DNA of 64,000 nucleotides from Ashinkailepas kermadecensis (lineage: Eukaryota; Arthropoda; Thecostraca; Neolepadidae). Below are positions 12,236 through 23,065 of the stretch, piece by piece (the stretch's first letter is position 1; each line of letters begins with the position of its first letter). The stretch covers positions 234,001-298,000 of the forward strand of contig JAOTOM010004955.1 of NCBI GenBank assembly GCA_034440615.1, written 5' to 3'. The notes under the pieces are model-generated. The model ran no database searches. It was not told the DNA's origin and saw nothing but the letters and a program-made list of their open reading frames with translations. A program made the translations under genes and the position numbers.

Positions 12236-12815
12236 CGTCAAACGACTGGGAGCGCTACAACGAGACATATTCGTATTCGGATTGAAATACCAGCTCCAAT
12301 CCTTACCAAAATCCTGGTTGCAGGTCATTCTCGCCGAGTTATTTACGAATTTGCTGTTCGCTCGTCTTACGATACCGGTTGACCTACAAGGTCAAATACA
12401 ATCTAAATCGATGGGGAGCGGTAGCACACTCGAAATTACGAGTATATTCGGGATGAACTAGTTTCAAACATGTAGACCGTCTCTTCCTCAACTGTGGCAG
12501 CTGCATTTCTTCTTGATAGTAGTTCATCTTGAATGCCAAATTCAAGGTCAAACGACGGTGAGCGCTAGTGTTTAAGTTTACCAGTATATCCCGCCAAAGC
12601 TATATTCGACATGCTTACAGTCCCTTGTTCCATGGCGACGTCTATTTTTTCTCAACATTAGTTGACTATCCAGGCAAAGTACGTCAAACAACAGGGAACG
12701 CTAGAAGGCGCAACGTTATGAGTGTATTCGACCAAAACTAGTTTCGACATGTATATCGTCTCTTGTGAGTGAGTGACATTTGTTTCTGTCTAGATAGCAG
12801 TTGACCTCCAATGTT
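12236..12815. repeat. Degenerate ~155-bp tandem repeat, about 4 units
   Basis: Each unit carries recognisable landmarks in the same order: TCAAACGAC-GGGAGCGCTA, TATATTCG, AACTAGTTTC-ACATGTA, GTCTCTTCCT and TAGTTGACCT. Units are strongly diverged, so the array is old. It looks like a relic satellite rather than a gene. Confidence 0.6.
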
Positions 12816-13460
12816 ATATCCACGTGTGTTGATTTTTTGAAAATTATTGGTGGGGAGGGGGAAAAATACATGAAGTCAATGGGCAAATCAAAATGGATTG
12901 GGGTGCACACTCCATAGGCAATATTTTCTGTCGACATACGTGGAAGAGAATTTGTTCTCATCTCTTCGCCTTGTAGTACAATATCAACCATCGCAATAAA
13001 TTGCAAGCGGCCGGTATCACGGCTACTTGGGGAGGGTAGTCAAAGATGATCTTGAGGAAAACCGGTTTCTGCCCCATCTCGGTACAGTCATCAGATCTTG
13101 TATTCTTGCAAGGTTGAAAACGATGGGAGAAATTCAATGCGCTGTCACTCCGCCCAGATCGGCACAAGTTCGGCCAGGACAGGTATCTCGTCTCGAAGTA
13201 CTTACCACGGATCGCACCGACGGATTGAGACGAGATCACGCTCCTCCAGTAGTTCACCGGAGAGGTCGTGACTTTGACAATTCCATTTGGGAATTCGCTT
13301 CTCTCCGTAACACGGCAGACCCTCTTATGAGAAGGTCAGCATCTCAGAGAGCGTCAGAGAGGATCAGCACTGTCACTGACTGACAAGCCTGACACATCAC
13401 GCTTGTCGATCATGATGAGGATATTGAGCATATACACTGACCTCGGAGCAGCTCACCATT
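12816..13460. other. No gene seen
   Basis: Includes an open frame of 118 codons at 13027-13383 (+) without recognisable homology. It is too weak to call. Confidence 0.3.
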
Positions 13461-13604
13461 CATCGTGGATTCTGCTCCTGATGCCATCGGCATCAGACCA
13501 TCGCTGTATAACTGTATATGCAAACGTACAGGCATCGTGGATTCTGCTCCTGATGCCATCGGCATCAGACCATCGCTGTATAACTGTATATGCAAGCGTA
13601 CAGG
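13461..13604. repeat. 72-bp tandem duplication
   Basis: Two nearly identical 72-base copies follow each other (CATCGTGGATTCTGCTCCTG... to CGTACAGG). There is one A/G difference and the length is a multiple of three. The unit includes the palindrome GATGCCATCGGCATC. A frame continues through it to 13914 but is unrecognised. Confidence 0.9.
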
Positions 13605-14039
13605 CAGTCTTGTCATCTGGCCGAGGTTATCTCATCACTCGGACATTTCTGGCGATGGAGGTGGTGGTGCAGCATCCTCGGCAGCTTCCACTTCTGTGCC
13701 ATCTTCAGGAACCGAAGGGGGCGGACTGCCTCTGACGGACATATCACTTCCCATCTCGGCTGACAGGTTTTCACTGGTCTTTGCGTCATCTGAAAACAAC
13801 GAAGATTGTCATACTCAGGGCCTTTATCCTCTGAATGGCGTTGTTCGATTCCCTGTCACAGTTCAAATCTTGATTCGTGTTTGTGTGTGCAGGGATATTT
13901 GTAGAAGCATGTAGAGAAATCAATCCACTTCAAATCGCTTCGCTTGATTTTAACTTTAAAAGTAGTCAAGTAACAGCAGCGTGGTTGCATGACACTGTAC
14001 TCTTCACCCTTTGAAGGTTTCCTACAAAACTCCACCTGA

Positions 14040-14290
14040 TTGTATCGTCACCGTTACCACCAATACCACCAGCAATACAATTCCTGCCACAGTTACCACC
14101 AATGCCACCGGCAACAAAATGCTTGCCACCGTTGCCACCAATACCACCAGCAAGAAAATGATTGCCACCGCTACCACCAACACCACCAGCAACAAAAGCA
14201 CTGCCACAGTTACCACCAACACCACTAGCTACAAAACTCCCGCCACCGTTACCACTACTAGCACCAGCAATAATATTCCTGCCAATGACA
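14040..14290. repeat. ACC-rich ~39-bp tandem repeat
   Basis: Six imperfect units of ACCACCAATACCACCAGCAA type. One frame reads as Thr/Asn-rich 13-residue repeats starting with ATG at 14011 and ending at 14298. The strand asymmetry and lack of any flanking domain make a simple repeat more likely than a gene. Confidence 0.7.
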
Positions 14291-14735
14291 CCATGTAGAA
14301 GTATTGTGCCATTGACTTACTTGTACCAAAAAGCTGAAAGTGTACAATCATCGTTTGAGCAACGACGACTGTCATCATCTCCTCGAAATATATTGCTTTA
14401 GGTCATTGCAATCAAACCCATCGAGGCTTAGCAGAATCCTATATAATCGACAGAGTATGCGAAAAATATGAAAGCCCATGCAAATCCAGCCCAACATGCA
14501 AAACAGCGGCAGTCAGTAGCAGATCCCGCATGCTGGATTTCGGCCGGTTTAGTGAGGGGTGGCAATTTCTTCTTGTATTTTTCCCGATTTTGAAAAAAAA
14601 CTTCAGATTTTAACAGTAGCATTCGGTATTACGTTTAGGACCATACATTTTGAATGAAATGGTTTAGATTTCGAGACAGTGTCATTGTATTGCAAATGAT
14701 TGGGACAAATGATTGCAATGATGGAACAAATCGAC
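14291..14735. other. No gene seen
   Basis: AT-rich sequence downstream of the tetraspanin. A further tetraspanin tail exon could hide here, but none is recognisable. Confidence 0.3.
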
Positions 14736-14739
14736 GTTT

Positions 14740-15155
14740 TTGTGGGCATGCTCCCTCCCCTTCCCCACCCCTAGTTCGGTCAGTAGCGGCAGTTGCAGTG
14801 TTGCAGTACAAATGTGGATACAGGGGGCACCGAGAGCATGTGCCCCATTGAAGGTAGCGCTCATCAAGCAGGGAAAAGGCGCCCCTCCGGGGAGGCTGGA
14901 GTGCGCCCCTCCCCTTGCTGAACGGATGGTTCAGCCAGACGTGTCCCTCGGTCCTCGGAGAGGAATAAACGCCCCCTGGAAGAAAAGACACCCCTGAGAG
15001 GAAATGGCGTCTCTTCAGTGTGCTCAATTGCGCCTCCACCACCAACACCACCAGCTCAACGAATTTTCAGCCGAAGGCACGCCTTCGAAGTAATGGCGCC
15101 CCTCCAGACAAGTGTCCCCTCACCGATTACAATCCATGGATCGGCCCCTGTCGCA
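14740..15155. mobile_element. Fragmented dispersed repeat ('GCGCCCCTCC' family) with a GGATCGGCCCCTG end
   Basis: Contains several CAGCC-AAGGCGCCCCTCC-type segments, then AATCCATGGATCGGCCCCTG at 15131-15150. The same order of motifs is found at 55380-55670, ending in ATTCCTGGATCGGCCCCTG, and related segments lie at 25330-25440 and 30540-30870. Read in reverse, the end CAGGGGCCGATCCA resembles terminal inverted repeats of cut-and-paste transposon relics. No transposase is visible. Confidence 0.6.
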
Positions 15156-15186
15156 GTACCAATGTGCCTGCCCGGTGAGGCCTCAC

Positions 15187-16333
15187 CTGACTCGCCGGCT
15201 GATGACGTATCATCCAGCAGTGCCTTGCCGGATATTCGTCCTCGCGTGGGCCTCAGCAGCAGCACCCAGCCTCTGGCGGCTGACAGGTGTCGGCCGGCGG
15301 CGAGCGCGCCGGCCTGCGACGTCTGCAGCAGTCTGTAGAGCAGCAGCGCCGCCGCCTTCAGCGCCAGCGGCCACCAGAGCGGCGCCACCGTTGCGCGGCC
15401 GGCCGCCAGCAGGGCGGGCACGACGCGCTCCGCGCAGCCGCTATCGAACAGTGTCAGGTTGTCGGCCGGACTGTGTGCGAACGTGACGCGGTTGGCGAAC
15501 ACCTGGCGACACCAGGTGTCCGCCTCGGGGTCGCAGCAGCTGAACGGCACCTCGTTGAAGAACAGCTCGCAGCGCTTGGCCGACGTCAGCTCGGCGTCGC
15601 CGAGCTGCGCGACCAGCGCGCGCTGCGCCAGCGGGGAGCCGTAGTGCGCCAGCGAGTAGTAGGACTCGGCCGGCCTCTTCGCGTGCCGCTGGCGCGGCAG
15701 CAGGTTCATGTAGTACTTGTCCTTGTAGAGTCCGGGCCGCAGCCAGTCGGTGAGGTACCAGTCGGTGTAGCCGAACGCGCCGCAGCAGCCGAACCGTTGC
15801 TGCACCGAGTCGATGTACACCTTCAGGCGCGCGTCGTACAGGTAGTCCCACATGGCGTCGGCGAACGCGCTCCTGTACTGGCGCTCCAGGCGGCGCTCGG
15901 CGGCGTCGTCGCGCCGCCGGCCGCCGATGGCGTACGCGGCCAGCAGCGTCGCCGCCGCCACCTCGACGGCCACGTACACGTAGCCGAACACGATCGCCCG
16001 CCGGCGGCCGCGTCTGCTGTGCGTGCGCGACAGCACGGCCGCCAGCACGCCCAGCGCGCTGCTGGCCAGCACGGCGGCGCCGGCCACGGCGGGCGGCTGG
16101 AGCGCGCCGGCCGCCGGCAGCGCCGCCGCCGCGCCGCCCGGCACGCGGTCCAGCAGCACGCGGTGGTCGAGCGCCGGCCCGGCGTCGGCCAGCACCGAGC
16201 AGGCGAGCAGCAGGCCGAACTGGATGCCGGCCAGGTTCAGCAGCACTACCAGGAAGGCCAGCAGCTGGCGGAACCGCTCAGTCAGCGTGACGGCGGGCAG
16301 GCCGCAGCCGACTCGGTAGTTGTCTTCCGACAT
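15187..16333 (-). CDS. Peripherin-2/ROM1-like tetraspanin (large first coding exon)
   Basis: Four-pass membrane protein of the tetraspanin superfamily. Hydrophobic segments lie at about residues 22-47, 82-102, 113-136 and 316-336. The large extracellular loop (about 140-312) has the CCG triplet at 183-185, SVQQRFGCCG context, VPFSCC at 262-267, C275 and C300, seven cysteines in all. It also has the peripherin-type DW..TDWL stretch and an N-glycosylation site NLT at 292. The YRLLQTS after TM4 followed by GW also matches the vertebrate photoreceptor-rim proteins, which organise curved membranes; the role here is inferred. I start at ATG 16333 (MSEDNY) because the open frame upstream has no ATG. 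The frame continues to a stop at 15056, but a strong donor (GAGTCAG|GTGAGG) sits at 15187 and the codons beyond about 15150 are repeat-derived. Splicing to an unseen 3' exon is therefore likelier than read-through. Very GC-rich, like its neighbours. Confidence 0.82.
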
Positions 16334-16378
16334 CACAGGCACGCCGTCCCGCTGCCGCCGTACCACCACTCGGACCAC

Positions 16379-17629
16379 AACTCAAGACGAGGACGTAATT
16401 GGTGACGCACCACCGACTAGCTGGCTGGCTGTTTCAGCTTTAATACGCGGACCGGATCACTCGATACTAGCCCAACAGACGACACATCACCTGACGCATT
16501 CAGAGAGAAGTGAGGAAATTAGGATGTGCACTTTACAAAGCATTACATCAATGCGGTTGGTACTGTAGAAATGGATAAGCACGAATGCAAAGGAATGCAC
16601 CCATCAAGAAAAAAAATACATCATGCAAGTTTTAACCAAATTCGGATTTTGTATCGCACGTGAACTTTACATTTTCTGACCCACATGTCACAGCCATGCA
16701 GCAGCGTACTGCATGCATGTCAGTAAAGTCCATGAGGCTGATGCAGGGATGTAGCTTTGTATGCTTCTGGGAGAGCACTTTTCCCACCTCCAATGTTGGC
16801 TGCGCCTCCAAATAATTTGAACTTTTAACATGGTGCCCTTTGTGGTATGGCCTCAATCCATTCGGGCCCGCTCAATTTCTTCATGTACTGTGCCCTCCCA
16901 ATAATTTTCAGAAGCCTACACCCATAGACTGATGTACACAGTACGAGGACGATTGATACCAGACGTTAAAAAATATAACACGAATCTTTTCGTTGTTACA
17001 TTTCGGACAAGTGTCGTACAACCGTCCAAACTTCCAAACTATTTAACTCATATATTGGGTATTCGCTATTTATTGACGTTCATTCAATGAATGCAATCAT
17101 ATATATGTCTCGCCACACAATTACAATACAAGGCACAATTCAGTCGTGACTTCGCCACCAAAATGAGTGCAGACACCTACACACTGCCCACATATCATTG
17201 AATGCACCGATCGTCCTTAGTTCTGTGCTCACACAATGCAAGGAGATTGAGTCTATTGTCGCCCTGCACTGGTAACGTTATACACACAGTCAAATGAACT
17301 GACCAGCACAGATGCGAAAACCCGTCTGTGTCGGTTGTCTGGGTTATCCTGGTATGCCTGGCGACTGTCCAACCAGCGACTTCCCGGATGCTTGTAATGA
17401 CAGTTTGGGGATGGCTCGTACAAGCTTTTCTGGTCGCACTTTTTGTGGCCCTTCTCAGGGTTTCATCGCACTTCTCAGTGGTGGTTTTCTCAGCGATACA
17501 TCTCTCTTTAAATATCTTAGATCTAATATATTTCTATCTCTATCTTTAGATTCTTCAGGGAGATATGGTGAGCTCCATCCACAGCTCTTCTACCGTGTCT
17601 TTGATAGTTGACCATTTTCGCAACTCGTG
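16379..17629. other. Intergenic: tetraspanin 5' flank and AtuA 3' flank
   Basis: AT-rich, with no recognisable exon. The tetraspanin promoter and 5' UTR should lie just right of 16333, and the AtuA gene's 3' UTR left of 17630. I see no convincing polyadenylation signal close to either. Confidence 0.5.
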
Positions 17630-19534
17630 CTACAGCTCGAGCGGCTCGTCCGGCAGCTGGGGCATACCGGACACCTCCAGGTCGAGCAACATCTGACCGT
17701 ACGCCTTGCCCTGCGGGTCGGGTCGCAGGGACGCCACACCGCCGCCGCCCAGCGACTCGCGCAGCACGAAGTTGAGCGCGTGTATGCCGGGCAGCTCGTA
17801 GCGGTCGACGAGGCCGATGTGGTCGGCGCCGGGCGGCAGCAGCCGGGCGAAGTAGGCGGCCACCACCGTGGCGGTCAGCTCGCGACGCAGGTGCGGGTAC
17901 AGGTCGGGCCGACGCGCCACCACGCCGATGTTGCACGAGTCGCCCTTGTCGCCGCTGCGCGTGAGCGCCACCCGCTCCAGCCGGTAGGTGCACGGCCCGG
18001 CCGGCGGAACCGGGCCGGCCGCCGGCCCGTCCTCCGGCACGGTGTCGGCACCGGCCACCGCCACCTGCGGCGGCGCCAGGTCCACCCGCTCGCCGTCCAC
18101 GTGCAGCTGCACCGACACGTCGCGCTTCGGGTGCAGGAACGAGGCGAGTCGCAGCACGGGCGCGGCCTTGGGCCGGCCGCCGACGATGGTGCAGAGGCCG
18201 GGCGCCATGCCGGTGCCGGCCGGCGCCACCTCGCGGCCGAAGATCTCCACGGCGCGCCTGTCGGCGTGGTGCACGGCCAGCCAGAGCACCGTCTCGCGTC
18301 CGGACGCGCCGCCGCCCGCTGGGTACGTCTCCTCGGAGCCCAGACACTGCACGTGCGTGCGGCTGAAGTCGGCCAGACCGAGCTCCGCGAAGATGTCGCG
18401 ACAGCGCGCCAGGATCGCCTCGGCGGTGCGGCGCGCCTTGTGCGCGGCGGCCGGCCCGACCACCGGGCAGACGGCGGCGGCGCGGTAGCCGTCCAGGTGC
18501 GTGGCGCACGCCTTGTAGCGGTCGGACGGCGGCCGGCCGCGCGCGCCGCTCACCCTCACCCCGGCGTCCGTCTGCTCCAGCGCGACGCGGCTGAAGTCGC
18601 ACGTCACGTCCGGCAGGAGGTAGGCGCGCGGGTCGCCGATCTCGTACACCAGCTGCTCGGCGACGGTGCCGACCGACACCAGGCCGCCGGTGCCCGGCGG
18701 CTTGCTCAGCACCAGCTCGCCAGCCGGGCCGCACTCGGCCACCGGGAAGCCGGCGCGGTGCCAGTCGGGCACGCGGCGCCAGTCGGTGAACACGCCGCCG
18801 GTGCTCTGGGCGCCGCACTCCAGCAGGTGGCCGGCCAGGCTGCCGGCCGCCAGCCGGTCCCAGTCGTCCCAGCGCCAGCCGAACGCGTGCACCAGCGGGC
18901 CCAGCGCCAGCGCGCTGTCCACGCAGCGGCCGGTCACCACCAGCTCGGCGCCGGCGTCCAGCGCGCGGCAGATGGCGCCGGCGCCTAGGTACGCGTTGAC
19001 GCTGGTGACGCCGGCCGGCAGCGGCGCGCCGGTGGCCATGTCGCGCGCCGCGCTCAGGTCGGCGCCGGTCAGGTCGTCGCCGGTGACGACCGCCACGCGC
19101 ACCGACACGTCCTGCTTCCGGGCGGCCTCGACGAGCGCCGCCGCGCACGCGTGCGGGTTGACGCCGCCGGCGTTGCTGACCACCCGGATGCCGCGCCGCT
19201 TCAGCTCGGCCAGGTACGGGCCCACGCCGGCCGCCACGAAGTCGGGCGCGAAGCCGGCGTCGGGCGAGCGGGCGCGCGCCGCCGTCAGCAGCGACATGGT
19301 GATCTCGGACAGGTAGTCGAACACGAGGAAGTCGAGCCGGCCGTGCCGGATCAGCTGCGGCGCCGACACGGCCGTGTCGCCCCAGAAGCCGCTGGCGCAG
19401 CCGATGCGCACGCGCCGGTCAGCCGCCGCTGTCGACGTGGCCCGCAAGCCCTGCCACGGACGGCGGCCGGCCAGCGCGCCCACCACAGGTTGTCTGCTGT
19501 GACACCACGCCCTGATGGCTACAGCCATTGTCAT
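17630..19534 (-). CDS. AtuA/DUF1446 family protein, probably mitochondrial
   Basis: Single uninterrupted frame of 634 codons. The main domain (about residues 41-480) is of the acyclic terpene utilisation AtuA type (DUF1446). It shows IGCASGFWGDT near the start, the SNAGGVNPHACA motif, GRCVDSALALGPL, and an FGW segment. The C-terminal part (about 528-634) is the companion AtuA-like ferredoxin-fold domain with the signature LTRSGDKGDSCNIGVVARR. In Pseudomonas, AtuA is required for growth on citronellol; the reaction of animal homologues is unknown to me. The first ~35 residues are Arg/Ala-rich with no acidic residue, typical of a mitochondrial targeting peptide. ATG 19534 is followed two codons later by another ATG in better context (ACAATGG). 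High GC is shared with the other exons here, so composition is no argument for recent bacterial transfer. Length and both domains look complete; no frameshift is seen. Confidence 0.85.
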   Translation of the reverse strand: MTMAVAIRAWCHSRQPVVGALAGRRPWQGLRATSTAAADRRVRIGCASGFWGDTAVSAPQLIRHGRLDFLVFDYLSEITMSLLTAARARSPDAGFAPDFVAAGVGPYLAELKRRGIRVVSNAGGVNPHACAAALVEAARKQDVSVRVAVVTGDDLTGADLSAARDMATGAPLPAGVTSVNAYLGAGAICRALDAGAELVVTGRCVDSALALGPLVHAFGWRWDDWDRLAAGSLAGHLLECGAQSTGGVFTDWRRVPDWHRAGFPVAECGPAGELVLSKPPGTGGLVSVGTVAEQLVYEIGDPRAYLLPDVTCDFSRVALEQTDAGVRVSGARGRPPSDRYKACATHLDGYRAAAVCPVVGPAAAHKARRTAEAILARCRDIFAELGLADFSRTHVQCLGSEETYPAGGGASGRETVLWLAVHHADRRAVEIFGREVAPAGTGMAPGLCTIVGGRPKAAPVLRLASFLHPKRDVSVQLHVDGERVDLAPPQVAVAGADTVPEDGPAAGPVPPAGPCTYRLERVALTRSGDKGDSCNIGVVARRPDLYPHLRRELTATVVAAYFARLLPPGADHIGLVDRYELPGIHALNFVLRESLGGGGVASLRPDPQGKAYGQMLLDLEVSGMPQLPDEPLEL

Positions 19535-19716
19535 GCCAGAATCAAACGGCTGGGCAGAATGGTGCCAATTGCTGCACAGTCAGCACAACCTGAAACAGGA
19601 GGATGGATGCAAACATCAGATTGGGTTTGCATACTCAACATACAAGTATAAACTACAAACAGCACTGAACCTGTCTTGCTGCTGTAAACAGCAACTGCAC
19701 TGCACCTGCGTCAGTG

Positions 19717-20190
19717 TTAAAATAATGGTTTTTCGTTAGGTGTGAGATGTCGAAACGAGCACAGTAAGATGTCGAAATTTGCCATGGAATTAGTGTCATT
19801 GAAGGTACTTTTGATGTCTTTGAAACTCAAATTTGAGGCAACGGCATACTTATGATTGTACCTTTATCATTGTTTTTATATTAATAATTTAGGAAGAGCT
19901 ATATTCTGGTTAGCGATACAAATACCTGTGCAATAAACTGGTATTGTATGCCATATCACATTATAGGTAATCTCTTTACAAGAAATTTCGTTGCGAAATG
20001 TTCGTGTATCACCATCCCTTATCGAGAGCATGAGCATGGTACTTATGAACGAGTCACTGTTAGAAAGGAGACACGAAGACTTCATGAGTATGTATCAAGA
20101 AGCAAGATGTCGGTACTTCTTGGAGAAGGATGTCGATCAAGTGTTGAGAAAGTGGTATATTCCACCCTATTTCACGAATAATTTATCACT
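19717..20190 (+). repeat. Dispersed ~460-bp repeat (family R), copy 1
   Basis: Begins near GTTAAAATAATGGTTTTTCG and ends at AATAATTTATCACTGA. It shares long collinear blocks with 24725-25175 and, more weakly, 41850-42300: GATGTCGAAATTTGCCATGG, GTATTG-ATGCCATATCA, TTATCGAGAGCATG, GAAAGGAGACACGAAGACTT and TTGGAGAAGGATGTCGAT. An open frame of 72 codons is partly kept in copy 2 but starts at TTG and is broken in copy 3, so I do not call it coding. Confidence 0.85.
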
Positions 20191-21330
20191 GACCTGCGTA
20201 GCAGTGTGATCTATGATAATTATGCTGAAACATACACTAGTATGTGTGTTCTATTTCCCCCATCATTATTCCATAAGTTTAATTAAAAAAAGCCACCCTA
20301 ATGATGAAAATGGACTCAAATGGATGGATGAAAATGGATGGAAATGGAAAAATCATGAATGAGCGAACAGTAAATCCAAACTGCACTAACAAATGCTAGG
20401 CACTCCCTTGGGTTTCAGATGAGGTTGTGAATATTCATGGACCACAACACAAGTGGTGCCTAGAATCTAAATTTGAACTTTTCCAAAAAAAATCTACAAA
20501 TCCTTCTAAATGACTTCTGCAAGGTCCCTCAGCATAAAGTACACTTGGATCTTGGATCTTTAAAGGCACTTGAACAAAACCAACATCTTGTCCATGTATT
20601 TTTTTTTCACTGAACATCAGATAAAATTATTTCCTTAACACTGCAGAGTTGCTGACATGCAGACTCTTGGCAACATAACAGTGGCAGAAAATCGACACTT
20701 GCTGGAAATTAAATCCAACTTAAGTATTTCAGGGCATTGTAAATACATAGAAGCTCCTATACTTTTGTTGGCTGAAGAGACTGTTATTCAAATGTTTCTG
20801 ATGTGATATGAATAAAGTTGATATTCAGTTATTTGGGAAGAGAAAACTTTCAAGATATAAACGATTCACTTGAAGTACCCATTTCTCAACAAACAATCAC
20901 TTCACCAAGAAACATCAGAACCATTCAAATAACATAAAATACTAGAAAAAGCATATTGTTGGAAATGCAGATACGTGTTATCCCTTCCACTCCTTTCAAC
21001 AAATATGGGAAATATACAGAAAATGAGTTTGGGGTGGTGAATATAATGAAGAATGATGTAAAATTACACAAAAGAACACTTACCCAAAAATCTTCAACAA
21101 GCTACAAACAAAGCTGCAATATTCCTGCATCCTTCATGTTGATTGAATGCCATGCTATGCTTTCACGAAGCATAAGCCTCATAAAAAGCATAGCAATTGC
21201 AACCACAAACAGTGTGCAAAAAGTATTCTGCCCACAGGGATAGAAAATACTGGGTGCCAGATAGATTGTTCATCATCAGGTTGACTGGATGGCTAACTGG
21301 ATGGAATCTTTCATACTGGCATATATTCTT
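20191..21330. other. No gene seen
   Basis: AT-rich sequence with short frames only. It leads into the CR1-like fragment. Confidence 0.4.
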
Positions 21331-21339
21331 GAGGATCAT

Positions 21340-21800
21340 TTGCCATCCTTTCCTGTGCATATGTCAGGCCACATTTGGAATACTGTGTCCAAGCTTGGTC
21401 CCCTAGTTATGAAAAAGATTGTTGGCTTTTAGAGGGAGTACAAAAGAGGGCAACAAAAATGGTTAATGGTATAGGCAACCTGGCATATGAGGAAAGATTG
21501 AAGAAATTGAATATGTTTTCACTTAGATATAGAAGGCTGAGAGGAGATCTCATCAAGGTTTTTAAATTTGTTCATGGTCAGGAACAGGGATATCTCAGGG
21601 AAATGTTTGAATTTAACAGAAATGATGCAATTAGAGGTCATCAATTCAAAATTAAAGTTAATCACAGCAGGACAAGGTTAAGAGTCTTTCTTCACCAACA
21701 GGGTAGTAGAACACTGGAACCAGCTGCCAGAAACCATTGTCAGTAGCAGCACACTGAATATCTTTAAAAACAGAGTAGACAACCTTTATAAGAATAGAGG
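21340..21800 (+). mobile_element. CR1/jockey-like non-LTR retrotransposon, 3' end of the reverse transcriptase ORF (decayed)
   Basis: Translation gives the typical end of a non-LTR ORF2: RPHLEYCVQAWSP (partly out of frame), a KRATKMV segment, LAYEERLKKLNMFSL, RRLRGDLIKVFK, then RGHQFKIK. The expected FF-NRVV--WN-LP block continues only after a -1/+1 shift near 21680, and it ends NIFKNRVDNLY. Catalytic RT motifs are absent, so this is a 5'-truncated, frameshifted dead copy. Confidence 0.85.
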
Positions 21801-22740
21801 GCTTGTTTTGCTGTATTCCAGGGAGGCTTGATCAACAGATTTGGTGGGCAATTGGTTCAGTGTCCAGAGTGCAACCAAGAAGGGCCCTTGTGGCTCATAG
21901 TTGCACTGATCTTTTGTCTTTATGTCTCCAAATATTCCCAATCCTGTGGCCCTTTATGTCTCCAAACATTCCCAATCCTGTGGCTCACAAGTGAAACAAT
22001 GTGGGTGGCTCCATTAGCCATGACCAAGCATAAAGTGAGTACAGAACCACCAAATAAACAAACAAATAAACTATGTTTCAAATGCAATCATGGATCAAAA
22101 TGCCAACATAGGACAACCTAATTACATAAACATAGGTACCTAGGTACCTACCTTGGTACCTAGGCACTCTATTAATAACTGAACTAGTCAGAGCCACCAA
22201 ATCTATCCTCACGTTACCAAATAATCACACCTATGTACCTACCTACCTATTTAAATTGTCCTCCCTTAATTCTTGTTCAAATCCTGTCATATTTAACCCC
22301 CCAGGCACCGATTTGTCAATCATCGATTTGGTCCTACCCAAATCACGCTGAATCTTAGCTATTGGGCCTTTGGACGTACAATAAATACAAATTGAAAAGA
22401 TTTTTAGGGCAGTTTTGGCTATCAAAAAGGTTGTTCCTCATACACGAATGAACCCCGTAGTGACACTCGTGCCTCTGGTCGTCAATTCACTACCAAATAC
22501 CGCATATATATTATTAATTACGCAACTAACTACGAAACCCAAGCATAACGTTCAAACTGAAACAAACGTGATAATCATTGGAAAAGTGGAAAACCGACCG
22601 TGCATGAGCAATATTTAACTACCATGTTTTGAAATTGATGCGCCAGATTGTAGCAGTTACATTTTTGCGTGTTCTACACCGAGAACATTAAAACAATTCG
22701 CTAGTTGAGTCAATATTTAAGCTTTAATGTGACGAAAATT
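21801..22740. other. No gene; short palindromic GGTACCTA cluster at 22135-22245
   Basis: The cluster has repeated GGTACCTA/TACCTACC elements. No coding potential is recognised. A TTAATTACGCAACTAACTACG-type AT-rich stretch follows. Confidence 0.4.
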
Positions 22741-22759
22741 ATCAATGGCAACCAGACCA

Positions 22760-23065
22760 GTGGCGTAAACATTGGGGGCGAAGGGGGCAACCACCACCTG
22801 GAGGGTGGGAGGGGGCCCTCCAAGTGGCTGCCTTGAGGGCCTCAAGAGAATAGGTGCCCCCCGGACCGACGTGATAGGGTCCATGGGCCGACTAAAGGGC
22901 CCTGGGGCTAATAGATAGGGCCCTGGGCTGATGAAGATGGCCCCGAATCAACCAATTGTGCCCACAGGAAGATGTTGAGGGTTTTTGGCTGGGTTAACGT
23001 GAAGGGCTTCTAGATCGATGGAGGCCCCCCCCCCCCAGATAGTTGGAAGGGGCCATGGGCTAACA
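22760..23065. repeat. G-rich degenerate repeat, possible relative of the 9.7-kb array
   Basis: GGGCCCTGGG-CTAA-TGA units occur here (GGGCCATGGGCTAACATGTC and similar). They resemble, in reverse complement, the degenerate part of the array at 9660-10200 and the one at 60300-60540. A CAGTGGCGTAAACATTGGGG string precedes it. Homology is suggestive only. Confidence 0.4.

Noticed and set aside
13027..13383. 118-codon frame as a gene
   Set aside because: No recognisable domain, splice context or composition shift.
15287..16405. 372-codon plus-strand frame opposite the tetraspanin
   Set aside because: Antisense shadow of a GC-rich coding exon; the minus strand has clear tetraspanin motifs.
17312..17611. 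Short secreted protein (Val/Leu-rich N-terminus) on the plus strand
   Set aside because: The hydrophobic frame has no ATG start, and the alternative frame has no homology.
17523..19148. 541-codon minus frame and 453-codon plus frame overlapping the AtuA gene
   Set aside because: Shadows in other frames of a GC-rich gene; only the 17630-19534 frame carries family motifs.
17630..19534. Recent horizontal transfer or bacterial contamination for AtuA
   Set aside because: GC content and CpG pattern match neighbouring animal exons, and there is a mitochondrial presequence; the lack of introns alone is not evidence.
19948..20209. Small protein in the family R repeat
   Set aside because: Frame begins at TTG, is broken in copy 3, and substitutions are not biased to silent positions by eye.
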